A stretch of 64,000 nt of DNA from assembly GCA_026414605.1 (NCBI GenBank), contig JAOAIP010000021.1, positions 1 through 64,000 on the forward strand, given 5' to 3'. This DNA is from Bacteroidia bacterium. GTDB lineage: Bacteria > Bacteroidota > Bacteroidia > B-17B0 > Aurantibacillaceae. Below are positions 18,620 to 26,933 of this stretch, one piece after another. Positions within the stretch are counted from its first letter, which is position 1, and each line of letters begins with the position of its first letter. Both the position numbers and the translations under genes were made by a program. The notes under the pieces are model-generated. The model was not told where the DNA came from. It searched no databases and saw only the letters and a list, made by a program, of their open reading frames with translations.

Positions 18620-19564
18620 ATGAATAAAGATAGTAAAATATATGTAGCAGGACATAGAGGAATGGTGGGATCTGCTATTTTAAGAAAATTACAAAAAGAA
18701 GGATACTCTAATATCATTACTAAAACATCCCAAGAATTAGATTTAAGAATTCAAAAAGATGTAGATGATTTTTTTAAACTTGAAAAACCAGAATATGTTT
18801 TTTTAGCAGCAGCAAAAGTAGGTGGGATATTGGCCAACAATACTTATAGAGCAGAATTTATTTATGATAATTTAATGATTCAATCAAATGTCATACACTC
18901 TGCATATAAATATGGCGTTAAAAAATTATTGTTTTTAGGTTCCTCCTGTATTTATCCCAAATATGCTCCACAACCAATGAAAGAAGAATATCTATTATCC
19001 GGATATTTAGAACCTACCAATGAACCTTATGCTATTGCAAAAATTACTGGCATTAAAACGTGTGAAGCATATCGCCATCAATATGGCTGTAATTTTATTT
19101 CAGCAATGCCTACCAACTTGTACGGACCAAACGATAATTATGATTTAAATAACTCGCACGTATTACCCGCATTAATTCGGAAGTTTCACGAAGCAAAAAT
19201 CTACAGTAAAAAAGAAGTAATAGTATGGGGAACAGGAAATCCACGTAGAGAATTTATGCATGTAGATGATTTAGCAGATGCTTGTTTGTTTTTAATGTTG
19301 AATTACAACGATAGCCAATTTGTAAATGTTGGAACAGGAAAAGATATAAGCATCCGAGAATTAGCAGAATTAATTAAAACCATTGTTGGATACGAAGGAA
19401 ACATAATATTTGATACTACTAAACCCGATGGAACGCCAAGAAAACTTTTGGATTTAAATTATATGCACTCTTTGGGATGGCATCACAAAATAGAATTAGA
19501 AGAAGGTATTAAAATGACCTATCAAGATTTTTTAGAAAACCAACTCTCCAAAATAAATACTTAA
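18620..19564 (+). CDS. fcl: GDP-L-fucose synthase
   Basis: A short-chain dehydrogenase of 314 residues that converts GDP-4-keto-6-deoxymannose to GDP-L-fucose (epimerisation and NADPH reduction). N-terminal [10 protein letters not shown] binds the cofactor; GSSCIYPK carries the catalytic Ser/Cys, and NEPYAIAK the Tyr-X3-Lys pair. It implies fucose in the surface glycan, but the GDP-mannose dehydratase (gmd) partner is not in the window. Its TAA overlaps by 4 bases, tail to tail, with the stop of the lipoprotein gene on the other strand. Confidence 0.95.
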   Translation: MNKDSKIYVAGHRGMVGSAILRKLQKEGYSNIITKTSQELDLRIQKDVDDFFKLEKPEYVFLAAAKVGGILANNTYRAEFIYDNLMIQSNVIHSAYKYGVKKLLFLGSSCIYPKYAPQPMKEEYLLSGYLEPTNEPYAIAKITGIKTCEAYRHQYGCNFISAMPTNLYGPNDNYDLNNSHVLPALIRKFHEAKIYSKKEVIVWGTGNPRREFMHVDDLADACLFLMLNYNDSQFVNVGTGKDISIRELAELIKTIVGYEGNIIFDTTKPDGTPRKLLDLNYMHSLGWHHKIELEEGIKMTYQDFLENQLSKINT

Positions 19565-20481
19565 AAGTCACTTCTATCTGATGTCTTAAAAAACTCATTC
19601 AAAAACGCAGTAATACCTATACCTAAAACTAATAATAGTACTCCAACCAATATAGCAAGTGCTGACATACCAGTAACTCCAAGTATTTGTGGTGTAAATA
19701 TCAACATTACCCCCAGTACAATACACATCAATGCAAGCAAAATAAAACATATCAATATAAAATACATAATAATTCCCATTTCAATATATCCTCTATATTG
19801 ATTAGAATTGTTTCTAATTTCTCTTCTTGCCTTTCGGGCAGAATACAAAGCATAAGGCCAAGTGAAAATTGCTAATGAAGAGAAAAATCCAACAACAAAC
19901 AATACCCACGTCCACCAATATGAACCAGGGTAGGCCTTTCTTTTATCCTTTGTAGAACTTTGTGCTTTTTCCTCATTTGATTTAGAAATTATGGAATCAT
20001 CAATGATATGTTCTGTAATGCCATTACTATACACAATTGCATAAACCTTTGATTTACTAATTGTATACAAAGGTCCGTCATAATTATCACATCTCTTGTA
20101 TTTTATTTCTTTATCAGAAATTTCAATAATTTTCACTACAAATTCATCTCCCGATTTTAATATCAATTTATCTCCACAAGTATCTTTTTTGTTGTAGGAC
20201 TTAAAAGATGTTTTATTAAATGTTTTCCTATTATCATTTGTTGATATGATTTCTTTTGGGGCTAAATAATTAGAAATATTAAAAACTTGATTGGGCTTCA
20301 AAGAATTTTCAGAATATAAAACCTCTTGTTTTTCAGTTTGTTGAATTGATTTAGAAACAAAATTTTTTGAAAACGTCCAATCTACATAATAGCCCTTGCG
20401 ATATAAACGTTTTTGAAAAGAACAACTATCAAAAATAAAAATGATAAGTATTAAAATTAAAGATACAAAAAAACGATACAT
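19561..20481 (-). CDS. Lipoprotein with beta domain and membrane segments, paralogue 1
   Basis: A 306-residue protein of unknown function. It starts with a lipoprotein-type signal (hydrophobic stretch then IFDSC) followed by [16 protein letters not shown] small domain near residues 100-150, [18 protein letters not shown] then [13 protein letters not shown], is common in Bacteroidota (LKNGDEIxxKVxEVxxxEIKYKK pattern). The C-terminal third has hydrophobic segments. The neighbouring gene 9 bases upstream encodes a clear paralogue; the two form a small operon. No function can be given. Confidence 0.8.
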   Translation of the reverse strand: MYRFFVSLILILIIFIFDSCSFQKRLYRKGYYVDWTFSKNFVSKSIQQTEKQEVLYSENSLKPNQVFNISNYLAPKEIISTNDNRKTFNKTSFKSYNKKDTCGDKLILKSGDEFVVKIIEISDKEIKYKRCDNYDGPLYTISKSKVYAIVYSNGITEHIIDDSIISKSNEEKAQSSTKDKRKAYPGSYWWTWVLFVVGFFSSLAIFTWPYALYSARKARREIRNNSNQYRGYIEMGIIMYFILICFILLALMCIVLGVMLIFTPQILGVTGMSALAILVGVLLLVLGIGITAFLNEFFKTSDRSDF

Positions 20482-20490
20482 AAAAAATTT

Positions 20491-21390
20491 TTACTCTTTA
20501 AAATCTTTAGGTTTAGATGTAGCAAAGAATATTATTAAAGTAAGTATTGAAATAAAAAACAAAATACTATAAAATATAGCATCGGAATATAATAAAACAA
20601 ATCCCCCTGATTGATATACTAAAAGCCCTAATATAGCAGAAAAAATAAACATTACTATTATTCCGCCAATCATAAGACAACCTGCACTGCCATTACCTGT
20701 ATACTTATCAGGATATTTTTGAATTAATCTACGAGCATTTCTTGCTAAAAAAGGAATGGTTGGCAATAGAAAAATTCCAATGTAAATAATTGTAAGTCCC
20801 GAAAACACAAGTGCTAATATCAAACTAACAGGATATGATTTGGTTTTATTAGATGTTTTAGATACATTATCATCAGAAGATTGTTCAGTATAAATGTATT
20901 CTTTATATCCATTTCTATAAATGATCACATAAATTTTTTCTTTACTCACTGAATAGATAGGTCCATCAAGGTTATCACATCGTTTGTATTTAATTTCTTT
21001 TTCTGTTATTTCAATAATTTTTACAAGATATTCATCCCCTGATTTTAATATCAATTTATCTCCACAAGTATCTTGAAGTAAAGAAGATTTGTTTTTAATA
21101 AAGTGCTGTGTACTTTGCTGTGATGCTACCACTGTAGAATACTCCTCTTGAACTTGAAAATGATTAGGAATAAAATTAGACGGGAAAGATGGTAGAGTAT
21201 TTTCAATAGAAATAATAGAAATAAAGGAATTCTCTTTTTGTGCTGATGAAAAATTTTTTTGAGAAGAGGAATGTTTTTGACTTAACCAATCTACATAATA
21301 ACCCTTTCTATACAAACGCTTTTGATAAGAACAATCAGAATTTACAAATAAAGTAAGTAAAAGCAGTAAATAATGATAAAAATTTTTCAT
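20491..21390 (-). CDS. Lipoprotein with beta domain and membrane segments, paralogue 2
   Basis: About 299 residues, same architecture as the downstream gene: lipoprotein-type signal ending NSDC, then [17 protein letters not shown]; central [18 protein letters not shown] and KYKRCDNLDGPIY; C-terminal membrane helices. The start at 21390 (MKNFYHYLL) is chosen over ATG 21414 because the -7 box lies at 21412-21419. The membrane halves have diverged more than the lipobox and the central domain. Function unknown. Confidence 0.8.
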   Translation of the reverse strand: MKNFYHYLLLLLTLFVNSDCSYQKRLYRKGYYVDWLSQKHSSSQKNFSSAQKENSFISIISIENTLPSFPSNFIPNHFQVQEEYSTVVASQQSTQHFIKNKSSLLQDTCGDKLILKSGDEYLVKIIEITEKEIKYKRCDNLDGPIYSVSKEKIYVIIYRNGYKEYIYTEQSSDDNVSKTSNKTKSYPVSLILALVFSGLTIIYIGIFLLPTIPFLARNARRLIQKYPDKYTGNGSAGCLMIGGIIVMFIFSAILGLLVYQSGGFVLLYSDAIFYSILFFISILTLIIFFATSKPKDFKE

Positions 21391-21411
21391 AAAAAATAAT
21401 TTATCAAGATA

Positions 21412-21419
21412 CAAAGGTA
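21412..21419 (-). promoter_or_regulatory. -7 promoter box for the paired lipoprotein operon
   Basis: TACCTTTG on the minus strand, 21 bases before the ATG at 21390, fits TAnnTTTG. Confidence 0.55.
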
Positions 21420-21462
21420 AAGAGATTTTTTTATACTAAAAAATAGGTACAAATAAAATAAG

Positions 21463-21631
21463 AAATCACTATTGCCTAAAATGTTTTTTGATATCATAAG
21501 AAAAATATCAATAATAGCAATGAAATGCGGAAATAAAAAGAGTGCCTTTTCAAACCATCAAAATTTAAAAATTTAATTCCTTGATAATCAATTATTTTTT
21601 TATTAACAGTTATTTTGGATAATAGTGATTT
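21463..21631. repeat. Inverted repeat pair in the intergenic region
   Basis: A 20-base arm at 21463-21482 (AAATCACTATTGCCTAAAAT) is repeated inverted at 21612-21631 with three mismatches, 129 bases apart. The interval has no open frame and is very A+T-rich. It may be the ends of a small element or a chance pairing in low-complexity DNA. Confidence 0.35.
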
Positions 21632-21645
21632 TATACAAAAAATAA

Positions 21646-21679
21646 TTTGTAAAATTAAAAAATAAATTAGTTATATTTG
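21646..21679 (+). promoter_or_regulatory. Promoter of the small Cys-rich lipoprotein
   Basis: -33 box TTTG at 21646-21649 and -7 box TATATTTG at 21672-21679, spaced by 22 bases; one of the clearest Bacteroidota promoters in the window. The ATG follows 25 bases after the -7 box. Confidence 0.7.
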
Positions 21680-21704
21680 CACCAAAATCATAAAACACAT
21701 TCCT

Positions 21705-21944
21705 ATGAAAAAAGTAGCATCCATCATTTCAGGTGTAGTTTTATTAGCTACAATAAGCACTTCTTGCAAAAAAAATTACACTTGCGAATGTACTATTAGC
21801 TGCGGAGCAGCAGGTTCTGAAACAAGGTCATTTACTAGAAATGACACAAAGGGGAAAGCTAAATCATGGTGTGATGGTGTTACGGCAGCTTATCAGAAAG
21901 AACTAGAAGGAAGTGGTTGTAGTGCATCTTGTACATTAAAGTAA
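21705..21944 (+). CDS. Small Cys-rich lipoprotein
   Basis: A 79-residue protein with signal peptide MKKVASIISGVVLLATISTS and lipid-attachment Cys21. The mature part of 58 residues has six further cysteines (27, 29, 33, 56, 72, 76), which could form three disulfides. It is monocistronic, with a strong promoter before it and a strong hairpin terminator after it, which suggests a well-expressed product. Similar short lipoproteins with CKKNYTCEC-like starts occur in Bacteroidota. No function is assigned. Confidence 0.85.
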   Translation: MKKVASIISGVVLLATISTSCKKNYTCECTISCGAAGSETRSFTRNDTKGKAKSWCDGVTAAYQKELEGSGCSASCTLK

Positions 21945-21964
21945 AATGAGTAACATTTGAATTC

Positions 21965-21995
21965 AAAAGCGCTCTCTAATAATGAGAGCGTTTTT
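21965..21995 (+). terminator. Rho-independent terminator
   Basis: Stem CGCTCTC / GAGAGCG with a 7-base loop, extended by A and T runs and followed by TTTTTATTTTTTT. It ends the small lipoprotein gene. Confidence 0.85.
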
Positions 21996-22039
21996 ATTTT
22001 TTTAAAGGATGTAATATGTTCTTTTAAGAAAATTAAAAA

Positions 22040-22960
22040 ATGAAATCTTTATTATTTTTACTCAACGCAATTATAGGTCTTATTTTTATTTACTCTGCTT
22101 ATACCAAACTCTTTCCAATTGAGCCCTTTGAAATGACTTTTATTGAACTTCATTTAGCCAATTGGACAACTGCCCCATTTATCGCAAGATTCTTTATCAG
22201 TTTAGAATTTTTTATAGGATTAATGTTAATAAGCAATTTCAATGTCAAACATTATTCAAAATTGGCGATTTTAATTCTATTGCTTTTTTCGTTATACTTA
22301 ATAGCCATTATTATTATAAAAGGGAATGATGGAAATTGTGGCTGCTTTGGGAATCATCTTTTTATGACACCACTTCAAGCCTTTCTTAAAAACTTCCTTT
22401 TAATAGGATGTTTAATTTTCATTTACAAATATCATTCGGGCTTACAATGGTCAAAATCCAGATATTTAGTGATACCAATCGCTCTACTTTCACTTGCTTT
22501 ACCTCATATCTTAAATTATGTAGAACTCTCATATTCAGAACATTACTTAATAAAAAAAGAAGATACATTTCCATTAGAATTGGACACATTAATTAAAAAC
22601 GCCAAAATTCATCCTGTACCTGAAAGTTTAAAGCAAGGCAAACATATCATTGCTTTTATGAGTTTAACTTGCCCACATTGTAAAATTGCTGCTCAAAAAA
22701 TGCGACTAATGAAAGAACAAAATCCTTCTTTGCCTTTTTATTTCGTCTTAAATGGCGAAGAAAAAGATACTACTGATTTTTTCAAAACTACTAATGCTTA
22801 CAATATCCCTTTTACTATGCTATTTGGTAAACCATTTATTTATTTAGCAGGAACAAGTTTGCCCTCTATTTATTTAGTAAAAAATGATACAGTAGAACAA
22901 AGAATAAATTATTTGGCTTTGGATAAAGAAGAAATTGAAAAATGGTTGAATGCTAAATAA
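22040..22960 (+). CDS. MauE/DoxX-like membrane protein fused to a thioredoxin-like domain
   Basis: A 306-residue two-domain protein. The N-terminal half has four to five membrane helices and resembles MauE/DoxX proteins, with GNCGCFGNHLFMTP around residue 98 (a Cys pair also seen in methylamine-utilisation MauE). The C-terminal half, after a membrane helix near residue 145, has a thioredoxin-like CPHC motif (SLTCPHCKIAA) and LPSIYLVKND. It probably moves reducing equivalents across the membrane to periplasmic targets; that role is inferred. Six bases separate it from the Nudix gene. Confidence 0.8.
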   Translation: MKSLLFLLNAIIGLIFIYSAYTKLFPIEPFEMTFIELHLANWTTAPFIARFFISLEFFIGLMLISNFNVKHYSKLAILILLLFSLYLIAIIIIKGNDGNCGCFGNHLFMTPLQAFLKNFLLIGCLIFIYKYHSGLQWSKSRYLVIPIALLSLALPHILNYVELSYSEHYLIKKEDTFPLELDTLIKNAKIHPVPESLKQGKHIIAFMSLTCPHCKIAAQKMRLMKEQNPSLPFYFVLNGEEKDTTDFFKTTNAYNIPFTMLFGKPFIYLAGTSLPSIYLVKNDTVEQRINYLALDKEEIEKWLNAK

Positions 22961-22965
22961 TCAAA

Positions 22966-23577
22966 ATGTTATTAAGTGAACTCATCCATTATTTATCCTC
23001 CTGTGCATTGCCAGGAATTTCGGCTCATAAAGCAATGAGTTTTACAAATAGAAATTTTGAAAAGCCCTCCAATGCTATTCCCAGTGCGGTGTCTATTTTG
23101 CTTTTTGAAGAAAATCATTCTATTTATTTTCCATTGATAAAAAGAAGCAATAACAGTGTGCATCATAAAAATCAAATTGCATTGCCCGGCGGAAGATTAG
23201 AATCTAATGAAACCATCATTCAATGTGCAATTAGAGAAATGTATGAAGAAATTGGTATTCCTGCACATCAAATTTTTCCCGTTAGAACCTTGACAGAATT
23301 GTACATTCCAGTTAGTAATCATCTTGTTTATCCAATTATTACTTATACTACCACTGTTCCTAATTTTATTTTTTCCAATCAAGAAGTAGATAAAATTATT
23401 ATTTGTGGTATCAATGATTTATTGCATTTTACCAAACAATACTCCAAAGTCAAATTAACTGCAGACATAACTATAAATGCACCTTCTTTTGTATTCAAAG
23501 ATGAAGTTATATGGGGGGCTACTGCCTTAATTTTAAATGAATTTAAAGAAATCTTGATGAAATACTATTCTGCTTGA
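22966..23577 (+). CDS. Nudix hydrolase, CoA pyrophosphatase-like
   Basis: A 203-residue Nudix enzyme. The box GX5EX7REUXEEXGU is complete as GGRLESNE, then CAIREMYEEIGI, at about residues 75-97. A PSAVSILLF strand before it and an N-terminal extension resemble the NudL/YeaB family that cleaves CoA and derivatives to phosphopantetheine and 3',5'-ADP. Substrate is inferred from family only. Its end overlaps a longer but unlikely version of msrB. Confidence 0.88.
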   Translation: MLLSELIHYLSSCALPGISAHKAMSFTNRNFEKPSNAIPSAVSILLFEENHSIYFPLIKRSNNSVHHKNQIALPGGRLESNETIIQCAIREMYEEIGIPAHQIFPVRTLTELYIPVSNHLVYPIITYTTTVPNFIFSNQEVDKIIICGINDLLHFTKQYSKVKLTADITINAPSFVFKDEVIWGATALILNEFKEILMKYYSA

Positions 23578-23623
23578 ATGTATGTTATGCATTAAACAAA
23601 AATCATTATTCAAAAACAATTCG

Positions 23624-23631
23624 TATCTTTG
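23624..23631 (+). promoter_or_regulatory. -7 promoter box for msrB
   Basis: TATCTTTG followed by CAAC fits TAnnTTTG. The ATG at 23640 is only 8 bases downstream, so the transcript would have almost no leader if this is the promoter. Confidence 0.45.
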
Positions 23632-23639
23632 CAACATCT

Positions 23640-24131
23640 ATGTATAAATTTATCCTTCTATTTTTAATTTTATCAGTGTTTTCTTTTTGTCAAAATAATG
23701 CACCCCAAAAATTTAATACCATGGAAAATCAAAAAACAAACAAAACAGAAGAAGAATGGAAAAAAATTTTAACTCCTCAACAATACTATGTATTGAGACA
23801 AAAAGGCACCGAACCCCCATTTTCAGGAAAATACTATATGCATTTTGAAAAAGGCATTTACAAATGTGCAGCGTGTGGCTATGAACTTTTTTCGTCTGAT
23901 ATGAAATTTGAATCACATTGTGGATGGCCAAGTTTTGATGATGAACTGGGCAATAATGATAGAATTATTAAGCACCCTGATTACAGTCATGGAATGATTA
24001 GAACCGAAATTCTATGTGCTCGCTGTGGTTCTCATTTAGGACATCTATTTGATGATGGACCTACTAAAACAGGAAAAAGATATTGTGTCAATTCTTTAAG
24101 TATAGAATTTGAACCTAAAAACGACAAATAG
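23640..24131 (+). CDS. msrB: Peptide-methionine (R)-S-oxide reductase, exported
   Basis: Repairs methionine-R-sulfoxide in proteins. The 163-residue product has a hydrophobic leader ending FSFC, suggesting a lipoprotein or periplasmic form, then a linker and the MsrB fold from EEWKKILTPQQY. Zinc ligands are the pairs CAAC and CARC; the catalytic Cys is in RYCVNSLSIEF. The start at 23640 is chosen because it gives the leader and follows a -7 box; an ATG at 23721 would give a cytosolic form. It pairs logically with the membrane redox protein two genes upstream. Confidence 0.9.
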   Translation: MYKFILLFLILSVFSFCQNNAPQKFNTMENQKTNKTEEEWKKILTPQQYYVLRQKGTEPPFSGKYYMHFEKGIYKCAACGYELFSSDMKFESHCGWPSFDDELGNNDRIIKHPDYSHGMIRTEILCARCGSHLGHLFDDGPTKTGKRYCVNSLSIEFEPKNDK

Positions 24132-24327
24132 TTGTTACTTTACACAGTGGAAATATCTATGATATTTGATATTTAAGTGTTTTTGTAGTAAAAAAATTAT
24201 CTCCTTAATTGCATTATTTGCAAAATTGCAACTTCAATTATCCACAATAAAATGTTTGTATTTTTTGTACAAAAGCAATTATTTTATGCATTTAATATAG
24301 TATTATTGCAGCAAGTAATTTGGCAAT

Positions 24328-25692
24328 ATGCTTTTAAAGACATTTGTAAACTTTTTTTTAATAAGTATTTCATTTTTCTATTCAATTTGGTCTTTGTGGA
24401 TGGATAACGGTGTTACAGTATCAATAAATGTTCCAGAAAATATAAAACCAGGACAAACTGTAACAGCCGAAGTAATTATTAATAAAGGGACAGTCGGTGG
24501 TTTTGCAAAACTACAAATGGATGTAGGACAAGGATTAACAATAGCCGAAGAAGATAGTAAGGGAGCAACATTTAGTTTTTCTGGAAATACTGCAAAATGG
24601 ATTTGGACAGCATTACCTATGGAAAGTGAATTTAAAGTCAAATTCAAACTTACTGCCAACGCATCAGCATCCGGAAATAGCAGTGTTTCTGCAAAATTTA
24701 GTTATATCGTCAATAATGCTAAACAAGTGGCAGAAGCCCCTACCAAGCAAATAACCATTGGAGAAAAAAGTTCAGAACCTATCACACAAGCCAATCCCGA
24801 ACCACCAAAAACAGAAACCACATCTCCTACCCCACCTACAATGGATAACACTGCAAATACTAATACCAATTCTATTATTAGTGTAAATACTACTACCAAT
24901 GTAGCCGTAGAAACTACTACCAGTGTTACTTCCAACGAAAGTCCATCCATAACAAGTACATCTACAGGTACTGCCAATATCCAAATGAATAGAACAATTG
25001 AAAATATAGCCCCCAATACTTGGTTAATTAAAATTAGCATTCAAAAAGATAACGTCAGCGGATTTGCAAGGTATTCTGATGTTTTACCATCAGGACTAAA
25101 AGCACAAGTAGAAGAAAAAGATGGTAGTTCTTTTTTTGTAGATGGTTCAAGTATAAAATTTGTTTGGTCAAAATTACCCGAGAAATCTAATTTAAATATT
25201 TCGTATAAACTTTCGGGAAACCTTACTACTGCGGTTACATTAAATGGTGAATTTTCTTATACCGAAAATAACCAAGTAGTGAGTAAAAAATTAAACAATG
25301 AAATCATTCAGCCCTCATCAAATATCGCGGCTAACAATACTAATAATCCTACCTTATCAGAAAACAATATCCAAAATGTAGCAGAAAGCAGTACAAAAGC
25401 CAAAGAAACAGCAGTATTTTTTTCTGTGCAATTAGGTGCATTTTTAAAATCACCTGTTACTGCTTCCTATTTTGCTAATAAATATAATATTAAAAATATC
25501 AAACAAGAACAACACGAGTCCTATAAAAAGTTTTATTCAGGCAATTTTTCAGAATATAAATCTGCTCGTGATTATAGAGAAGAAGTAAAAACGAAAGGTA
25601 TTCAAGATGCGTTTGTCATTGCCCATAAAAACTATACTCGCATTACAGTTCAAGAAGCATTAATGATTACCAACCAAAAATGGTATCCTTAA
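24328..25692 (+). CDS. Secreted protein with two tandem beta-sandwich domains and a SPOR-like C-terminus
   Basis: A 454-residue protein with an N-terminal hydrophobic segment. Two related beta-sandwich domains (about residues 30-145 and 215-335) share the pattern GFAxxxxxxxxGL, then SSFFVDGSSIKFVWSKLP / ATFSFSGNTAKWIWTALP. A Thr/Pro/Asn-rich linker separates them. The last 80 residues (FFSVQLGAFLKSP, then GIQDAFVIAH) look like a SPOR peptidoglycan-binding domain. Cell-envelope localisation is therefore likely; exact role unknown. The start lies after a 196 bp A+T-rich gap with no clear promoter. Confidence 0.75.
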   Translation: MLLKTFVNFFLISISFFYSIWSLWMDNGVTVSINVPENIKPGQTVTAEVIINKGTVGGFAKLQMDVGQGLTIAEEDSKGATFSFSGNTAKWIWTALPMESEFKVKFKLTANASASGNSSVSAKFSYIVNNAKQVAEAPTKQITIGEKSSEPITQANPEPPKTETTSPTPPTMDNTANTNTNSIISVNTTTNVAVETTTSVTSNESPSITSTSTGTANIQMNRTIENIAPNTWLIKISIQKDNVSGFARYSDVLPSGLKAQVEEKDGSSFFVDGSSIKFVWSKLPEKSNLNISYKLSGNLTTAVTLNGEFSYTENNQVVSKKLNNEIIQPSSNIAANNTNNPTLSENNIQNVAESSTKAKETAVFFSVQLGAFLKSPVTASYFANKYNIKNIKQEQHESYKKFYSGNFSEYKSARDYREEVKTKGIQDAFVIAHKNYTRITVQEALMITNQKWYP

Positions 25693-25737
25693 TAGAACCA
25701 TTTTTTGTATAAAATCACCTTCAAAAGTAATAACATA

Positions 25738-25769
25738 AAAAAACCGCACTGTATAAAGTGCGGTTTTTT
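25738..25769. terminator. Bidirectional Rho-independent terminator
   Basis: Arms AAAAAACCGCACT and AGTGCGGTTTTTT with a 6-base loop between the convergent SPOR-protein and T9SS-cargo genes. A and T runs on both sides suit both strands. Confidence 0.9.
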
Positions 25770-25795
25770 CATTTAATAGTAAAAAATAATTTCAC

Positions 25796-26833
25796 TTACT
25801 CTTTGATAAACTTAGTACTATAAGTTTGATTATTCGTTTCATCTGTTATTTGAATAATATAAATGCCCTTTGACCATTGATCAATGTTGATATTATACGT
25901 TTCAGTATTCAATTTATCTTTGAATATAGATTGTCCATTAATAGAAAAAATCTGTAGTTTGTAATTAGGATTATTTTGATTGGTTTGAATACTAATTTGA
26001 TGCTGAGAAGGATTTGGGAATACAAATAAATATGGTGTATTATTAGATAATTCAGGGACATTTATTGTAAGTGAAGCATCATAAGTCATATCAAATCCTG
26101 TTTGATTTAACCCCAATAATGGTATATTTATTTTTGAATATGAATAATTTAATAATGGAAACTTACTACCAGTTTTGAAAAATTGATAATCAACACTATT
26201 AATAGTTCCTGTTAGCATTGACAAAGTACCAGTTCCCGTCACTAACATTTTGGTATTACTTTTTACTCTCAATACAGAAAAATTTGTAGGAGTAGGATTG
26301 ATAGGTAATATCAAAGTACCTTGCCCATCGGCTACTACATTAATAGTGCCTGTTATGTTAAGTGTTCCCATCGTTGGTGAAATCATTTTTCCTGAAAAAT
26401 TATCTGTATAACTATTTCCAATAGTAAATGGGAAGTGCATCACTTCTACACTATTTGTAAATTGTGTAACTGAACCATCTCTACCAATGTTACCAAGATA
26501 CTCTAATTTTGTGGAAGAAGATTTTAAAAACATAGAACTATCAGATAAACAAACATTTGAACCCATTCCAACAAACAATAAACCTCCTGGTAATGATGAA
26601 GGACTTACCCAATTATCTGTAACTACACGAGTATTAGTCGTGATTGCACTTGTCAAATTCCAAGTAACCCCAGAACCTGTAATAGTATTGGGCAGAGCAT
26701 TCGTTGTATCTGCACCTTTTACTGTATGACTTTCTCCAGGCACAGGTGCATTAGCCGATTGTGTAAGTGTTTGGGCAAAACCAAAAGCACTTATGCATAA
26801 CCATCCTAAGATAAGATAGACATTTCTTTTCAT
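25796..26833 (-). CDS. Secreted protein with type IX secretion sorting domain
   Basis: About 345 residues: signal peptide MKRNVYLILGWLCISAFGFA, a beta-rich body of unknown function, and a C-terminal T9SS type A sorting domain of about 75 residues (FVFPNPSQHQISIQT, then LQIFSINGQSIF and KGIYIIQI). Such proteins are exported through the outer membrane by the Por system, and the domain is removed or anchored. The start at 26833 is chosen over ATG 26851 because the -7 box ends at 26849. The cargo's activity cannot be told. Confidence 0.88.
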   Translation of the reverse strand: MKRNVYLILGWLCISAFGFAQTLTQSANAPVPGESHTVKGADTTNALPNTITGSGVTWNLTSAITTNTRVVTDNWVSPSSLPGGLLFVGMGSNVCLSDSSMFLKSSSTKLEYLGNIGRDGSVTQFTNSVEVMHFPFTIGNSYTDNFSGKMISPTMGTLNITGTINVVADGQGTLILPINPTPTNFSVLRVKSNTKMLVTGTGTLSMLTGTINSVDYQFFKTGSKFPLLNYSYSKINIPLLGLNQTGFDMTYDASLTINVPELSNNTPYLFVFPNPSQHQISIQTNQNNPNYKLQIFSINGQSIFKDKLNTETYNINIDQWSKGIYIIQITDETNNQTYSTKFIKE

Positions 26834-26848
26834 AGTTTTAATTTTTTG

Positions 26849-26856
26849 CAAATATA
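26849..26856 (-). promoter_or_regulatory. -7 promoter box for the T9SS cargo gene
   Basis: TATATTTG followed by CAAAAAA on the minus strand, 16 bases before ATG 26833; fits TAnnTTTG. Confidence 0.65.
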
Positions 26857-26882
26857 ATGATTATATAATTTGCATTAAAATA

Positions 26883-26911
26883 AAAAAGTCCTTCAATATG
26901 AAGGACTTTTT
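26883..26911 (-). terminator. Rho-independent terminator of the yqeY-nif3-zinc ribbon operon
   Basis: Arms AAAAAGTCCTTC and GAAGGACTTTTT with a 5-base loop; T-run on the minus strand. It lies just downstream of the zinc-ribbon gene. Confidence 0.85.
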
Positions 26912-26933
26912 ACAATGTTAGAGTTCTTGAGAT

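Noticed and set aside
24238-24246. Perfect DnaA-box-like TTATCCACA in an A+T-rich gap
   Set aside because: Only one box, with no cluster, no dnaA, dnaN or other origin genes nearby; expected by chance at about this frequency in 64 kb.
24702-25040. A 112-codon minus-strand frame within the SPOR protein gene
   Set aside because: Antisense of a Thr/Asn/Ser-rich linker; Val/Ser-rich artefact without start signals.
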